15,600 nt of DNA, taken from DASVBJ01 sp036375895. GTDB taxonomy: Bacteria; Actinomycetota; Actinomycetes; JACCUZ01. This document shows, in pieces, positions 8,189-15,170 of this stretch. Where the stretch lies: NCBI GenBank assembly GCA_036375895.1, contig DASVBJ010000292.1, positions 1-15,600 of the forward strand. Direction: 5' to 3'. The position numbers and the translations under genes were made by a program. The notes beneath the pieces are model-generated. The model had not been told where the DNA came from and searched no databases. It saw only the letters and a program-made list of their open reading frames with translations. Position 1 is the stretch's first letter. Every line of letters starts with the position of its first letter.

Positions 8189-8194
8189 CAGACT
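8189..8194 (+). promoter_or_regulatory. Candidate -10 box for a leaderless S51-like transcript
   Basis: CAGACT lies 8 nt before the ATG at 8203. A TGGACG hexamer (8165-8170) lies 18 nt further upstream as a possible -35. No purine-rich ribosome site is at the usual distance, so transcription may start at or next to the ATG. Confidence 0.3.
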
Positions 8195-8202
8195 CACGGC
8201 GC

Positions 8203-8928
8203 ATGACCCTGTTCCTGATCGGCGGCGGCTGGACGGCCGAGGCGCGGGAGGCCGTCTACGGCCCCTTTCTTCGGGCCGCGGGAGACCGGCCGACGGTGGC
8301 CTGCGTGGTGCTGGACGAGGGGGACGGCGCGGCGCAGTTCGAGCGCTGGGCCACCGCCCTGACGGCCACGGGACCGTGCACCCCGGTGCCGGTGCTCGTC
8401 CCCGAGGGCGGGCGGCTGGAGGTGGCCTCGCTCGGCGGCGCCGACGGCCTGCTGGTGTGCGGCGGCCTGACCCCGGCGTACGCCGCGGCGCTGGCGCCGT
8501 CCGCCGAGCGGCTGCGTGACTGGCTGGCCGAGGGCGACCGGCCGTACGCCGGCTTCTCGGCCGGCGCCGCCGTGGCCGCGGGCCGGGCGGTCGTCGGCGG
8601 CTGGCGAGAAGACGGTGTCGTCGTGTGTCCGGAGGACGCCGCCGAGGACCTCGACGAGCTCTCGGTCGTGCCGGGGCTCGGCCTGGTGCCCTTCGCGCTC
8701 GACGTGCACGCCGCCCAGTGGGGCACGCTCGCCCGGCTGGTCGCCGCGGTCCACGGCGGCCGGGTCACGACCGGGGTGGCGCTCGACGAGGACACCCTGC
8801 TGACCGTCACGGCCGACGCGCCGGCGACCGTTGCCGGTCTCGGCCAGGCGCACGTCGTGCGGGTCGGTCCGGACGGTGTGACCGTCCGGAGCCACCGGGC
8901 CGGCGAGAAGATCACCGGCCTGGGGTGA
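8203..8928 (+). CDS. Peptidase S51 / cyanophycinase-like protein
   Basis: This 241-residue cytoplasmic protein has the class I glutamine-amidotransferase-like fold expected of S51 serine peptidases (peptidase E, cyanophycinase). It begins with a beta strand and glycine turn (LFLIGGG, 3-9). It has a CGG turn (86-88) and the nucleophile elbow GFSAGA (117-122) with Ser119. LDVHAAQWGTLARL (166-179) supplies a candidate catalytic His169, matching the position of the cyanophycinase DxHxxxRxRxGRL motif, though the arginines are mostly replaced. Members cleave after or between acidic residues in small peptides; the substrate here is unknown. No cyanophycin synthetase is in view. The ATG at 8203 is chosen because the fold begins there; a GTG at 8164 would add 13 unconvincing residues. 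It overlaps the converging next gene by 17 nt. Confidence 0.75.
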   Translation: MTLFLIGGGWTAEAREAVYGPFLRAAGDRPTVACVVLDEGDGAAQFERWATALTATGPCTPVPVLVPEGGRLEVASLGGADGLLVCGGLTPAYAAALAPSAERLRDWLAEGDRPYAGFSAGAAVAAGRAVVGGWREDGVVVCPEDAAEDLDELSVVPGLGLVPFALDVHAAQWGTLARLVAAVHGGRVTTGVALDEDTLLTVTADAPATVAGLGQAHVVRVGPDGVTVRSHRAGEKITGLG

Positions 8929-9373
8929 GCCCGGCCCGGCCGTAGAGGTGCAGCGTCGGGGAGGTCGCCACCACGAAGAACCTGCCGTCGGGCGAGAAGC
9001 CGAAGGCACGCAGGTCCTCCGGGTCGTCGACCTCCAGCCGGTCGCCGCCGGGCCCGGTGAGCACCACCCCGCCGGCGACGGCCTCGGCCCGCCAGCCGTC
9101 CGGCGTGGCCGTCGGCAGCACGCCGCCGGACAGGCCGGCGACCTCGATCTCCAGGCCGGCCAGCGGGCCGATGGCCCGGGCCACCCGTCGGGCGCTGTCG
9201 AACCACCCGAACCCCTCGTCGTCGTCGCGCGCCACACGCTCGCCCGTGCGGCAGTCGAGCAGGCCGCGGCCCTGGTGGCTCACGACGAGCAGGTGGTCCG
9301 AGCCGGGCGCGAAGCCGACCTCGGTCAGGCCGCCCACGGCGAGGACGGCGATCTTCCGCCAGGTCTGGTCCAT
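8912..9373 (-). CDS. Uncharacterised 153-residue protein with beta-propeller-like repeats
   Basis: I recognise no named family. Two similar strand-rich units are visible. The first is VGFAPGSDHLLVVSHQGRGL (about 19-38), followed by a CRTGE turn. The second is FGFSPDGRFFVVATSPTLHL, near the C-terminus. Both have the look of WD40/TolB-like blades, but at 153 residues there is room for only two or three blades. It may complete a propeller by oligomerising or adopt another beta fold. There is no signal peptide or membrane helix, so it is probably cytoplasmic. The ATG at 9373 follows CATGAT by six bases; an AGGA lies 12 bases upstream, rather far for a ribosome site. It meets the S51-like gene tail to tail with a 17-nt overlap and diverges from the spermidine-synthase-like gene. 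Confidence 0.7.
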   Translation of the reverse strand: MDQTWRKIAVLAVGGLTEVGFAPGSDHLLVVSHQGRGLLDCRTGERVARDDDEGFGWFDSARRVARAIGPLAGLEIEVAGLSGGVLPTATPDGWRAEAVAGGVVLTGPGGDRLEVDDPEDLRAFGFSPDGRFFVVATSPTLHLYGRAGLTPGR

Positions 9374-9379
9374 CGGGGC

Positions 9380-9385
9380 ATCATG
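9380..9385 (-). promoter_or_regulatory. Candidate -10 box for the 153-residue protein gene
   Basis: On the minus strand CATGAT lies six bases before the ATG at 9373 and shares four of six bases with the -10 consensus. I see no good -35. The position would give a leaderless transcript. Confidence 0.25.
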
Positions 9386-9425
9386 TCCTGCTCGGCGCCG
9401 GGCCGGCACCCGGCCGCCCGTCCGG

Positions 9426-9453
9426 TTGTGGACGACGCCGGTCATGGCAGGCT
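9426..9453 (+). promoter_or_regulatory. Candidate promoter for the spermidine-synthase-like gene
   Basis: TTGTGG (9426-9431) and CAGGCT (9448-9453) are 16 nt apart, and the second ends six bases before the GTG at 9460. The same bases include GGCAGG (9446-9451), which could instead be a ribosome site eight bases from the start. Both readings fit; they predict different transcript ends. Confidence 0.25.
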
Positions 9454-9459
9454 CACCGC

Positions 9460-10287
9460 GTGAGCGGCGATCCCGACCTGCACCCCGACCCGGACCGTCC
9501 GGGCGGCTGGTGCCTCGACGTCGGCGGCGTCTCCCAGTCCTACGTCGACCTGGACGACCCCACGCACCTGGAGTTCGACTACGTCCGCCGCCTCGCCGAC
9601 GTGCTGGACGCGATCGCGGCACCGGGGATGCCCCTGCGGGTCGTGCACGTCGGCGGTGCGGCCCTGACGCTGCCGCGCTACGTCGCGGCCACCCGGCCGG
9701 GGTCGCGCCAGCTCGTGCTGGAGGTCGACGGCGCACTGGTCGAGCTGGTGCGCGCACGGCTGCCGTGGCGGCGGGGCAGCGGCATCCGCGTCCGTGTCGC
9801 CGAGGGGCGGACGGCCATGCGCGGCCTGCCCGATGCCGCCGCCGCGGCCGTCGTGGTCGACGCGTTCACCGACGGCCGGGTGCCGGAGCACCTGACGACC
9901 CGCGAATGCATGAGGGACGCCGCGCGGGTGGTCGGCCCGGACGGCGTGTTCCTGCTGAACGTCGCCGACGGGCCGCCGCTGCGCTACTGGCGGCGGGTGG
10001 CCGCGGCCGCGCTGGCCGTCTGGCCGCAGGTCGCGGTGGTCGCCGACCCGGGAGTCCTGCGAGGTCGGCGGTTCGGCAACGTGGTGCTCGCCGGCTCGGC
10101 CGCGCCGCTGCCGCTCCCGGCGATGACGCGGGCGGCGGCCGGGGCGGCCTTCCCCGCCCGGGTCGTGGACGCGGAGGCCCTCACCCGGCTGGTCGCCGGG
10201 GCCCGCCCGTCCACGGACGCCGACCCGGCGGCGTCCCCCACGCCGCCGGAGCTCTGGTCGTCGGCTCAGCCGTCGTCCGAGCCGTGA
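9460..10287 (+). CDS. Spermidine-synthase-like / class I methyltransferase-fold protein
   Basis: This 275-residue protein has the Rossmann-like core of aminopropyltransferases and SAM methyltransferases. VVHVGGAALTLPRYVAA (about 61-77) is the nucleotide-side glycine loop, and LVLEVD (about 85-90) ends with the expected acidic residue. VVVDAFTDGRVPEHLTTRE (about 131-149) resembles the segment annotated as spermidine synthase in actinobacteria. The classical GGGDG loop is altered and the DSSDP-type acidic motif that binds the polyamine is absent. Polyamine synthesis is therefore doubtful; a methyltransferase or ligand-binding role is equally possible. There are no membrane helices, unlike the fused MFS/spermidine-synthase proteins. 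The last 30 or so residues are a low-complexity Pro/Ser/Ala tail. The start is GTG. It converges on the helicase gene with 15 bp between stops. Confidence 0.72.
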   Translation: MSGDPDLHPDPDRPGGWCLDVGGVSQSYVDLDDPTHLEFDYVRRLADVLDAIAAPGMPLRVVHVGGAALTLPRYVAATRPGSRQLVLEVDGALVELVRARLPWRRGSGIRVRVAEGRTAMRGLPDAAAAAVVVDAFTDGRVPEHLTTRECMRDAARVVGPDGVFLLNVADGPPLRYWRRVAAAALAVWPQVAVVADPGVLRGRRFGNVVLAGSAAPLPLPAMTRAAAGAAFPARVVDAEALTRLVAGARPSTDADPAASPTPPELWSSAQPSSEP

Positions 10288-10302
10288 GCGACGGGCCGCG
10301 CG

Positions 10303-12807
10303 TCAGAGCTGGTCGACGGCCGTCACCCGGACGACTGCGGCCCCCGCCTCGTCCGACGCCGCGAGGTCGACGTCGGCGCTGATGCCCCAGTCGTGGTCGC
10401 CCGCGGGATCGTCGAAGATCTGCCGCACCACCCAGCGACCCGGCTGCTCGTCGACGATCAGCAGGTGCGGGCCGCGCGCGTCCGCGCCGGTCCCCAGCAG
10501 GTCATGCTCGGCGTAGTAGGCCTCCATCGCGGTGCGCCAGGCGTCGGAGTCCCAGCCGCTCTCGACGTCGAGCTCGCCGAGGTCGTCGTAGCGCCGCAGT
10601 GCCGCGAGCTCGACCCGGCGGAACAAGGCGTTTCGCACCAGCACGCGGAACGCGCGTCGGTTGGTGGTGACGGCCGCGGGACGGTCCTCGCGGACGACCG
10701 GGCCCTCGGCCGGCTGGTCCGGTGCGGTGAGCCGCTCCCACTCGTCGAGCAGGCTGGAGTCGACCTGACGCACCAGCTCGCCGAGCCACTCGGTGAGGTC
10801 GGTCAGCTCCTCGGTCCGGGCCGAGTCCGGCACCGTCTGGCGCAGCGCCTTGTAGGCGTCGGCGAGGTAGCGCAGCACCAGCCCCTCGGCGCGGGCGAGG
10901 CCGTAGAACCCGACGTACTCCACGAACGTCATGGCCCGCTCGTACATGTCGCGGGCGACCGACTTGGGCCGCAGCTCGTGGTCGGCGACCCAGGGGTGGC
11001 CCTTGCGGTATGCCTCGTACGCGTGCGACAGCAGGTCGGCCAGGGGCTGGGGGTGGCCGACCTCCTCGAGCAGCTCCATCCGCTCGTCGTACTCGATGCC
11101 TTCGGCCTTCATCGCCGCGACCGCCTCGCCGCGCGCCTTGAACCGCTGCGCGGAGATGACCGGGCGGGGGTCCTCGAGCGTCGCCTCGAGCACGGACAGC
11201 ACGTCGAGGGCGTACGTCGGGGACTCGGGGTCGAGCAGGTCCAGCGCGGCCACCGCGAAGGGGGAGAGCGGCTGGTTGAGGGCGAAGTCGGGCTGCAGGT
11301 CGATCGTGAGACGCACGGCTCGTCCGTCCGGATCCGGGGTCTCCAGCCGCTCGACGACACCGCCGGCGAGCAGCGCCCGGTAGATCGCGATCGCCCTCCG
11401 GATGTGCCGCAGCTGCGCGGCGCGGGGCTCGTGGTTGTCCTCGAGCAGCGAGCGCATCGCGGCGAACGGGTCGCCGGGCCGGGCGATGACGTTGAGCAGC
11501 ATCGAGTGGGTGACGACGAAGCTCGAGGCGAGCGGCTCCGGCTCTGCCGCCACGAGCCGCTCGAAGGTCGGCTCGCCCCACGACACGAACCCCTGCGGCG
11601 GCTTCTTGCGCACCACCTTGCGCCGCTTCTTCGGGTCGTCGCCGGCCTTCGCGAGCGCCTTCTCGTTCTCCACGACGTGCTCGGGCGCCTGCACGACCAC
11701 GGTGCCGGCGGTGTCGAAGCCGGCGCGGCCGGCCCGCCCGGCGATCTGGTGGAACTCGCGGGCCTTGAGGTGACGCGTGCGCTCCCCGTCGTACTTGGAC
11801 AGGGCGCTCAGCAGCACCGTCCGGATCGGCACGTTGATGCCCACGCCCAGGGTGTCGGTGCCGCAGATCACCTTGAGCAGCCCCGCCTGCGCCAGGGTCT
11901 CCACGAGCCGGCGGTAGCGCGGCAGCATGCCGGCGTGGTGCACACCGATGCCGTGCCGGACCAGCCGGGAGAGGGTCCTGCCGAAGCCCGCCGTGAACCG
12001 GAACGCGCCGATCAGCTCGGCGATGGCGTCCTTCTCGGCCCGGCTGCACACGTTGACGCTCATCAGCGCCTGCGCGCGCTCGATCGCGGCGGCCTGGGTG
12101 AAGTGGACGACGTAGACGGGCGCCTGGCCGGTGTCGAGGAGCTCCTGCAGCGTCTCGTGGATCGGGGTCGTCGCGTAGGAGAAGTGCAGGGGCACCGGTC
12201 GCTCGGCGGAGGCCACCACCGCGGTGGGCCGGCCGGTACGCCGGGTCAGGTCGGCCTCGAAGCGCGACACGTCGCCGAGCGTCGCCGACATGAGCAGGAA
12301 CTGGGCCCGGGTGAGCTCGAGCAGCGGCACCTGCCAGGCCCAGCCGCGGTCCGGCTCGGCGTAGAAGTGGAACTCGTCCATGACGACCAGGCCCACGTCG
12401 GCGTCGGCGCCCTCGCGCAGCGCCATGTTGGCGAGCACCTCGGCGGTGGCGGCGATGATCGGCGCGCCCGGGTTGACCGAGGCGTCGCCGGTGAGCATGC
12501 CGACGTTCTCGGCGCCGAACAGGTCGCACAGGGCGAAGAACTTCTCGGACACCAGCGCCTTGATCGGCGCCGTGTAGAAGCTGCGCCGTCCCTGTGCCAG
12601 CGCGGCGAAGTGGCCGCCCGCGGCGACCAGGCTCTTCCCCGACCCGGTCGGGGTGGCGAGGATCACGTGGGAGCCGGAGACGAGCTCGATCATCGCCTCG
12701 GTCTGGGCCGGGTAGAGCTCGAGGCCCAGCCGGGTCGCCCACGTCGTGAAGGCGTCGAACAGGGCGTCCGGGTCGGGCTCCGGCGGCAGGTGGTCGATGA
12801 GGCGCAT
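10303..12807 (-). CDS. Ski2/Mtr4-like superfamily 2 helicase with DUF3516-type C-terminus
   Basis: This protein is 834 residues from the chosen start. Motifs in order are Walker A ATPTGSGKS (51-59), motif Ia TAPIKAL (79-85), DEFH box (144-147), SAT (174-176), VHHAGMLPRYRR (289-300), TDTLGVGINVP (317-327) and motif VI QIAGRAGRAG (354-363). HHAGMLP and the QIAGRAGR form are typical of Ski2-like RNA helicases. A Lys/Arg-rich patch (393-402) follows the helicase core. The remaining 430 or so residues match the layout of actinobacterial helicases ending in DUF3516. RNA processing or decay is the likely role; the true substrate is unknown. Starts at 12819 (MGATMRL) or further upstream at 12912 are possible. 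I chose 12807 because conserved sequence begins at RLIDHLPP; no ribosome site decides it. The gene diverges from the DinB gene. Confidence 0.88.
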   Translation of the reverse strand: MRLIDHLPPEPDPDALFDAFTTWATRLGLELYPAQTEAMIELVSGSHVILATPTGSGKSLVAAGGHFAALAQGRRSFYTAPIKALVSEKFFALCDLFGAENVGMLTGDASVNPGAPIIAATAEVLANMALREGADADVGLVVMDEFHFYAEPDRGWAWQVPLLELTRAQFLLMSATLGDVSRFEADLTRRTGRPTAVVASAERPVPLHFSYATTPIHETLQELLDTGQAPVYVVHFTQAAAIERAQALMSVNVCSRAEKDAIAELIGAFRFTAGFGRTLSRLVRHGIGVHHAGMLPRYRRLVETLAQAGLLKVICGTDTLGVGINVPIRTVLLSALSKYDGERTRHLKAREFHQIAGRAGRAGFDTAGTVVVQAPEHVVENEKALAKAGDDPKKRRKVVRKKPPQGFVSWGEPTFERLVAAEPEPLASSFVVTHSMLLNVIARPGDPFAAMRSLLEDNHEPRAAQLRHIRRAIAIYRALLAGGVVERLETPDPDGRAVRLTIDLQPDFALNQPLSPFAVAALDLLDPESPTYALDVLSVLEATLEDPRPVISAQRFKARGEAVAAMKAEGIEYDERMELLEEVGHPQPLADLLSHAYEAYRKGHPWVADHELRPKSVARDMYERAMTFVEYVGFYGLARAEGLVLRYLADAYKALRQTVPDSARTEELTDLTEWLGELVRQVDSSLLDEWERLTAPDQPAEGPVVREDRPAAVTTNRRAFRVLVRNALFRRVELAALRRYDDLGELDVESGWDSDAWRTAMEAYYAEHDLLGTGADARGPHLLIVDEQPGRWVVRQIFDDPAGDHDWGISADVDLAASDEAGAAVVRVTAVDQL

Positions 12808-12916
12808 GGTGGCCCCCATCGTGCCGTGCCCGCGACGCGTCCGCTGTGCCGGTCGGTCGGCCGGGGTCCCCCTCGCCGGCACCTCGCGAGCGGCGGTGCG
12901 CCGCCGGGCCATGCCG

Positions 12917-12937
12917 ACTGTCGGCGCTCACTGTCGG
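12917..12937. promoter_or_regulatory. Direct repeat ACTGTCGG in a divergent intergenic region
   Basis: ACTGTCGG occurs at 12917-12924 and 12930-12937, 13 bp apart start to start. A further TGTCGG follows directly at 12938-12943. It lies between the divergent helicase and DinB genes and could be an operator. It may also be chance; I know no regulator with this site. Confidence 0.25.
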
Positions 12938-12947
12938 TGTCGGGGGG

Positions 12948-12953
12948 CATGCT
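12948..12953 (+). promoter_or_regulatory. Candidate -10 box for the DinB/DUF664 gene
   Basis: CATGCT lies six bases before the ATG at 12960 and has the A and T typical of a -10 box. No convincing -35 or ribosome site is visible. A leaderless transcript would fit. Confidence 0.25.
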
Positions 12954-12959
12954 CGGGAC

Positions 12960-13505
12960 ATGACCGACATCCCCGCCGAGAACTACTCGCAGCCCTGGGC
13001 CACCGACGGCCGGCCCTTTCCGCCGCTGGTCGGTGACGAGCGGGCGATCCTCACCGCCTTCCTGGACTGGCACCGGACGACCTTCGAGCTCAAGTGCTCC
13101 GGTGTGCCGGTGGAACGCCTGTCCGAGCGTGGGGTCCCACCGTCGCGACTGAGCCTGCACGGCCTGGTCCGGCACCTTGCCGGCGTGGAGCGCTGGTGGT
13201 TCCGCCTGCAGTACGCCGGCGAGGACGTGCCGATGCTGTACTACTCCGACGACGACCCCGATCAGGACTTCGAGACCCTGGACGGCGACGTCAACGAGGC
13301 CCTCGCGGTGTGGCGTGCGGAGTGCGACCGCTCCCGGGAGATCGTCGCGGCCTCGCCGTCCCTGGACCGGACCGGCATCCAGCGGTCGAGCGGGCAGCCG
13401 GTCTCGCTGCGCCGGATCCTCGTGCACATGATCGCCGAGTACGCCCGGCACAACGGTCACGCCGACCTGCTCCGCGAACGCGTCGACGGCGCCGCCGGCT
13501 ACTGA
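12960..13505 (+). CDS. DinB-like / DUF664 family protein
   Basis: This 181-residue cytoplasmic protein has the four-helix-bundle layout of the DinB/YfiT superfamily. The N-terminal part (about 25-45, ending DWHRTTFELKCSG) leads into LSLHGLVRHLAGVERWWF (65-82), whose H72 is a typical metal ligand. The C-terminal helix LVHMIAEYARHNGHADLLRE (154-173) holds H156, H164 and H167, from which the other ligands would come. These bundles bind a divalent metal, and many members are thiol transferases using mycothiol or bacillithiol. No substrate can be assigned here. There is no ribosome site at the usual distance. It lies 63 bp upstream of the exporter gene on the same strand, with a stem-loop between them. 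Confidence 0.85.
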   Translation: MTDIPAENYSQPWATDGRPFPPLVGDERAILTAFLDWHRTTFELKCSGVPVERLSERGVPPSRLSLHGLVRHLAGVERWWFRLQYAGEDVPMLYYSDDDPDQDFETLDGDVNEALAVWRAECDRSREIVAASPSLDRTGIQRSSGQPVSLRRILVHMIAEYARHNGHADLLRERVDGAAGY

Positions 13506-13518
13506 CCGGTGTGCCGGG

Positions 13519-13549
13519 GGCGGCCGAGCCCGGGAAGGCATCGGCCGCC
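13519..13549 (+). terminator. Candidate stem-loop terminator after the DinB gene
   Basis: GGCGGCCGA (13519-13527) pairs perfectly with TCGGCCGCC (13541-13549). The 13-nt loop can extend the stem by GCC/GGC with one bulged A. It starts 13 nt after the DinB stop and ends 19 nt before the exporter start, so it may separate the two transcripts or mask the exporter start. There is no T tract. Confidence 0.45.
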
Positions 13550-13568
13550 GCGGCGGTTGGCATCCTCC

Positions 13569-15131
13569 GTGGCGACCACCTCCGAGACCTCCGCCGTCGG
13601 CCTTCGCTCGGAGCGGGGCCCGGTCCTCGCCGGGCTGATGCTCTCGACCGGCCTGGTGGCCATCGACGCGACGATCATCGCCACGGCGGTCCCGTCGATC
13701 GTGCGGGACCTCGGCGGCTTCTCGCAGTTCCCGTGGCTTTTCTCGATCTACCTGCTGACCCAGGCCGTGACGGTGCCGATCTACGGGAAGGTGTCCGACA
13801 CGCTCGGCCGGCGGCCGGTGCTGTTCTTCGGCATCGGGGTCTTCCTCGCCGGCTCGGTGCTGTGCGGGGTGGCCTGGAGCATGCCCGCGCTCGTCGCGGC
13901 GCGGGCCGTGCAGGGGATCGGGGCCGGTGCGGTGCAGCCGATCAGCATGACGGTGGTGGGTGACCTCTACACGGTCGCCGAGCGGGCGCGGGTGCAGGGC
14001 TACATCGCCAGCGTCTGGGGCCTGTCGTCCGTGGTCGGGCCGACGCTCGGCGGCTTCTTCTCCGACTACCTGTCCTGGCGCTGGATCTTCTTCGTGAACC
14101 TCCCGCTCGGTGCGGCCGCGGCCTGGATGCTGGCCCGCCACTTCCACGAGCGGGTGACCCGGCGCGCCCACCAGATCGACTACACCGGCGCCGCGCTGCT
14201 GACCGTCGGCTGCTCCCTGCTGATCCTCGGCCTGCTGGAGGGCGGGGTTGCCTGGGGCTGGCGCTCGACCACCAGCCTGCTGGTCTTCGCCGTGGGTGCC
14301 GTCGCACTGGGGCTGTTCGTCCTGGTGGAGCGCCGGGCGGCCGAGCCCGTGCTGCCGCTGTGGGTGCTCGCCCGCCGCACGCTCGTGGGCGGCAACCTGG
14401 CCGCGCTCGCCGTCGGCGCCGTGCTGATCGGCCTGACCTCCTACGTCCCGACCTACGTGCAGGGGGTGCTCGGCACTGGCGCGCTCGTCGCCGGGTTCGC
14501 CCTCGCCGCGCTCACCCTGGGCTGGCCGATCGCGGCGAGCCTGTCCGGCCGGGTCTACCTGCGGCTCGGGTTCCGGGACACCGCCGTGATCGGCAGCGCC
14601 GTCGTGGTCGCCGGTGCGCTGCTGTGCGCCTTGCTCTCGGCGCACAGCACCGTCTGGGAGGTCGCCGCCGCCTGCTTCGTCGTGGGTGTCGGGCTGGGGC
14701 TGTCGTCCAGCCCGGTGGTGGTCGCGGTCCAGTCGGTCGTCGGCTGGGACCGGCGCGGCGTGGTCACCGCCACCAACATGTTCGCCCGGTCCATCGGCAG
14801 CGCGGTGGGCGTGGCCGTCTTCGGCGCGATCGCCAACGCGACCCTGTCGCACCGCTTCGCCGACCCGCCGGCGGCACTCGCTGGGCGGCTGCCGGAGGGT
14901 GCCGACTCCGCCAGCCTCGTGCTGGCCGACCACACGCAGTCCGCGCCGGCCGACGTCGTGGCCTTCATCCGGGCGGCGCTCTTCGACGCCACGCACCATG
15001 TGTTCGTCGGCCTCGTCGTCGCTGCTGCCGTCATGGCAGCCGCGCTGTGGCTGATGCCGCGCCGCACCGAGCCCCTCCAGTTCGCCACCGACGCCGGCTC
15101 GCCGCCGCCGCCACGCCCAGAGCCGGCCTGA
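13569..15131 (+). CDS. DHA2-type MFS drug exporter (14-helix family)
   Basis: This 520-residue inner-membrane protein is probably a proton-driven exporter of drugs or other hydrophobic compounds. The first helix carries the DHA2 motif D1 form AIDATIIATAVPSI (31-44). Motif A is GKVSDTLGRR (73-82). The antiporter motif C region is WGLSSVVGPTLGG (150-162), followed by SWRWIFFVNLPLG. Length and the spread of hydrophobic segments fit 14 helices; a soluble stretch at about 435-470 precedes the last one, and the tail is Pro-rich. The GTG at 13569 is a tentative start without a clear ribosome site; TTG at 13557 is also possible. No TetR or MarR regulator is adjacent. It converges with the phosphotransferase gene, leaving 39 bp with only a weak 5-bp hairpin (15154-15167). 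Substrate is not predictable. Confidence 0.9.
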   Translation: MATTSETSAVGLRSERGPVLAGLMLSTGLVAIDATIIATAVPSIVRDLGGFSQFPWLFSIYLLTQAVTVPIYGKVSDTLGRRPVLFFGIGVFLAGSVLCGVAWSMPALVAARAVQGIGAGAVQPISMTVVGDLYTVAERARVQGYIASVWGLSSVVGPTLGGFFSDYLSWRWIFFVNLPLGAAAAWMLARHFHERVTRRAHQIDYTGAALLTVGCSLLILGLLEGGVAWGWRSTTSLLVFAVGAVALGLFVLVERRAAEPVLPLWVLARRTLVGGNLAALAVGAVLIGLTSYVPTYVQGVLGTGALVAGFALAALTLGWPIAASLSGRVYLRLGFRDTAVIGSAVVVAGALLCALLSAHSTVWEVAAACFVVGVGLGLSSSPVVVAVQSVVGWDRRGVVTATNMFARSIGSAVGVAVFGAIANATLSHRFADPPAALAGRLPEGADSASLVLADHTQSAPADVVAFIRAALFDATHHVFVGLVVAAAVMAAALWLMPRRTEPLQFATDAGSPPPPRPEPA

Positions 15132-15170
15132 TCCGCAGCCGCGTGCCCGATCGGCGAGTCGCCTCGCAGG

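Noticed and set aside
10393..12963. 856-codon open frame on the plus strand, antisense to the helicase
   Set aside because: Its product is low-complexity Arg/Gly/Val/His-rich sequence with no motifs. It mirrors the codon bias of the motif-rich helicase on the other strand.
12690..14999. 769-codon minus-strand frame spanning the DinB and exporter genes
   Set aside because: It crosses two clear plus-strand genes and their gap, and encodes repetitive Asp/Gly/Arg/His-rich sequence without a domain.
15154..15167. Hairpin GCGAG/CTCGC between the exporter and the phosphotransferase
   Set aside because: Only five pairs with a 4-nt loop and no T tract; expected by chance in DNA this GC-rich.
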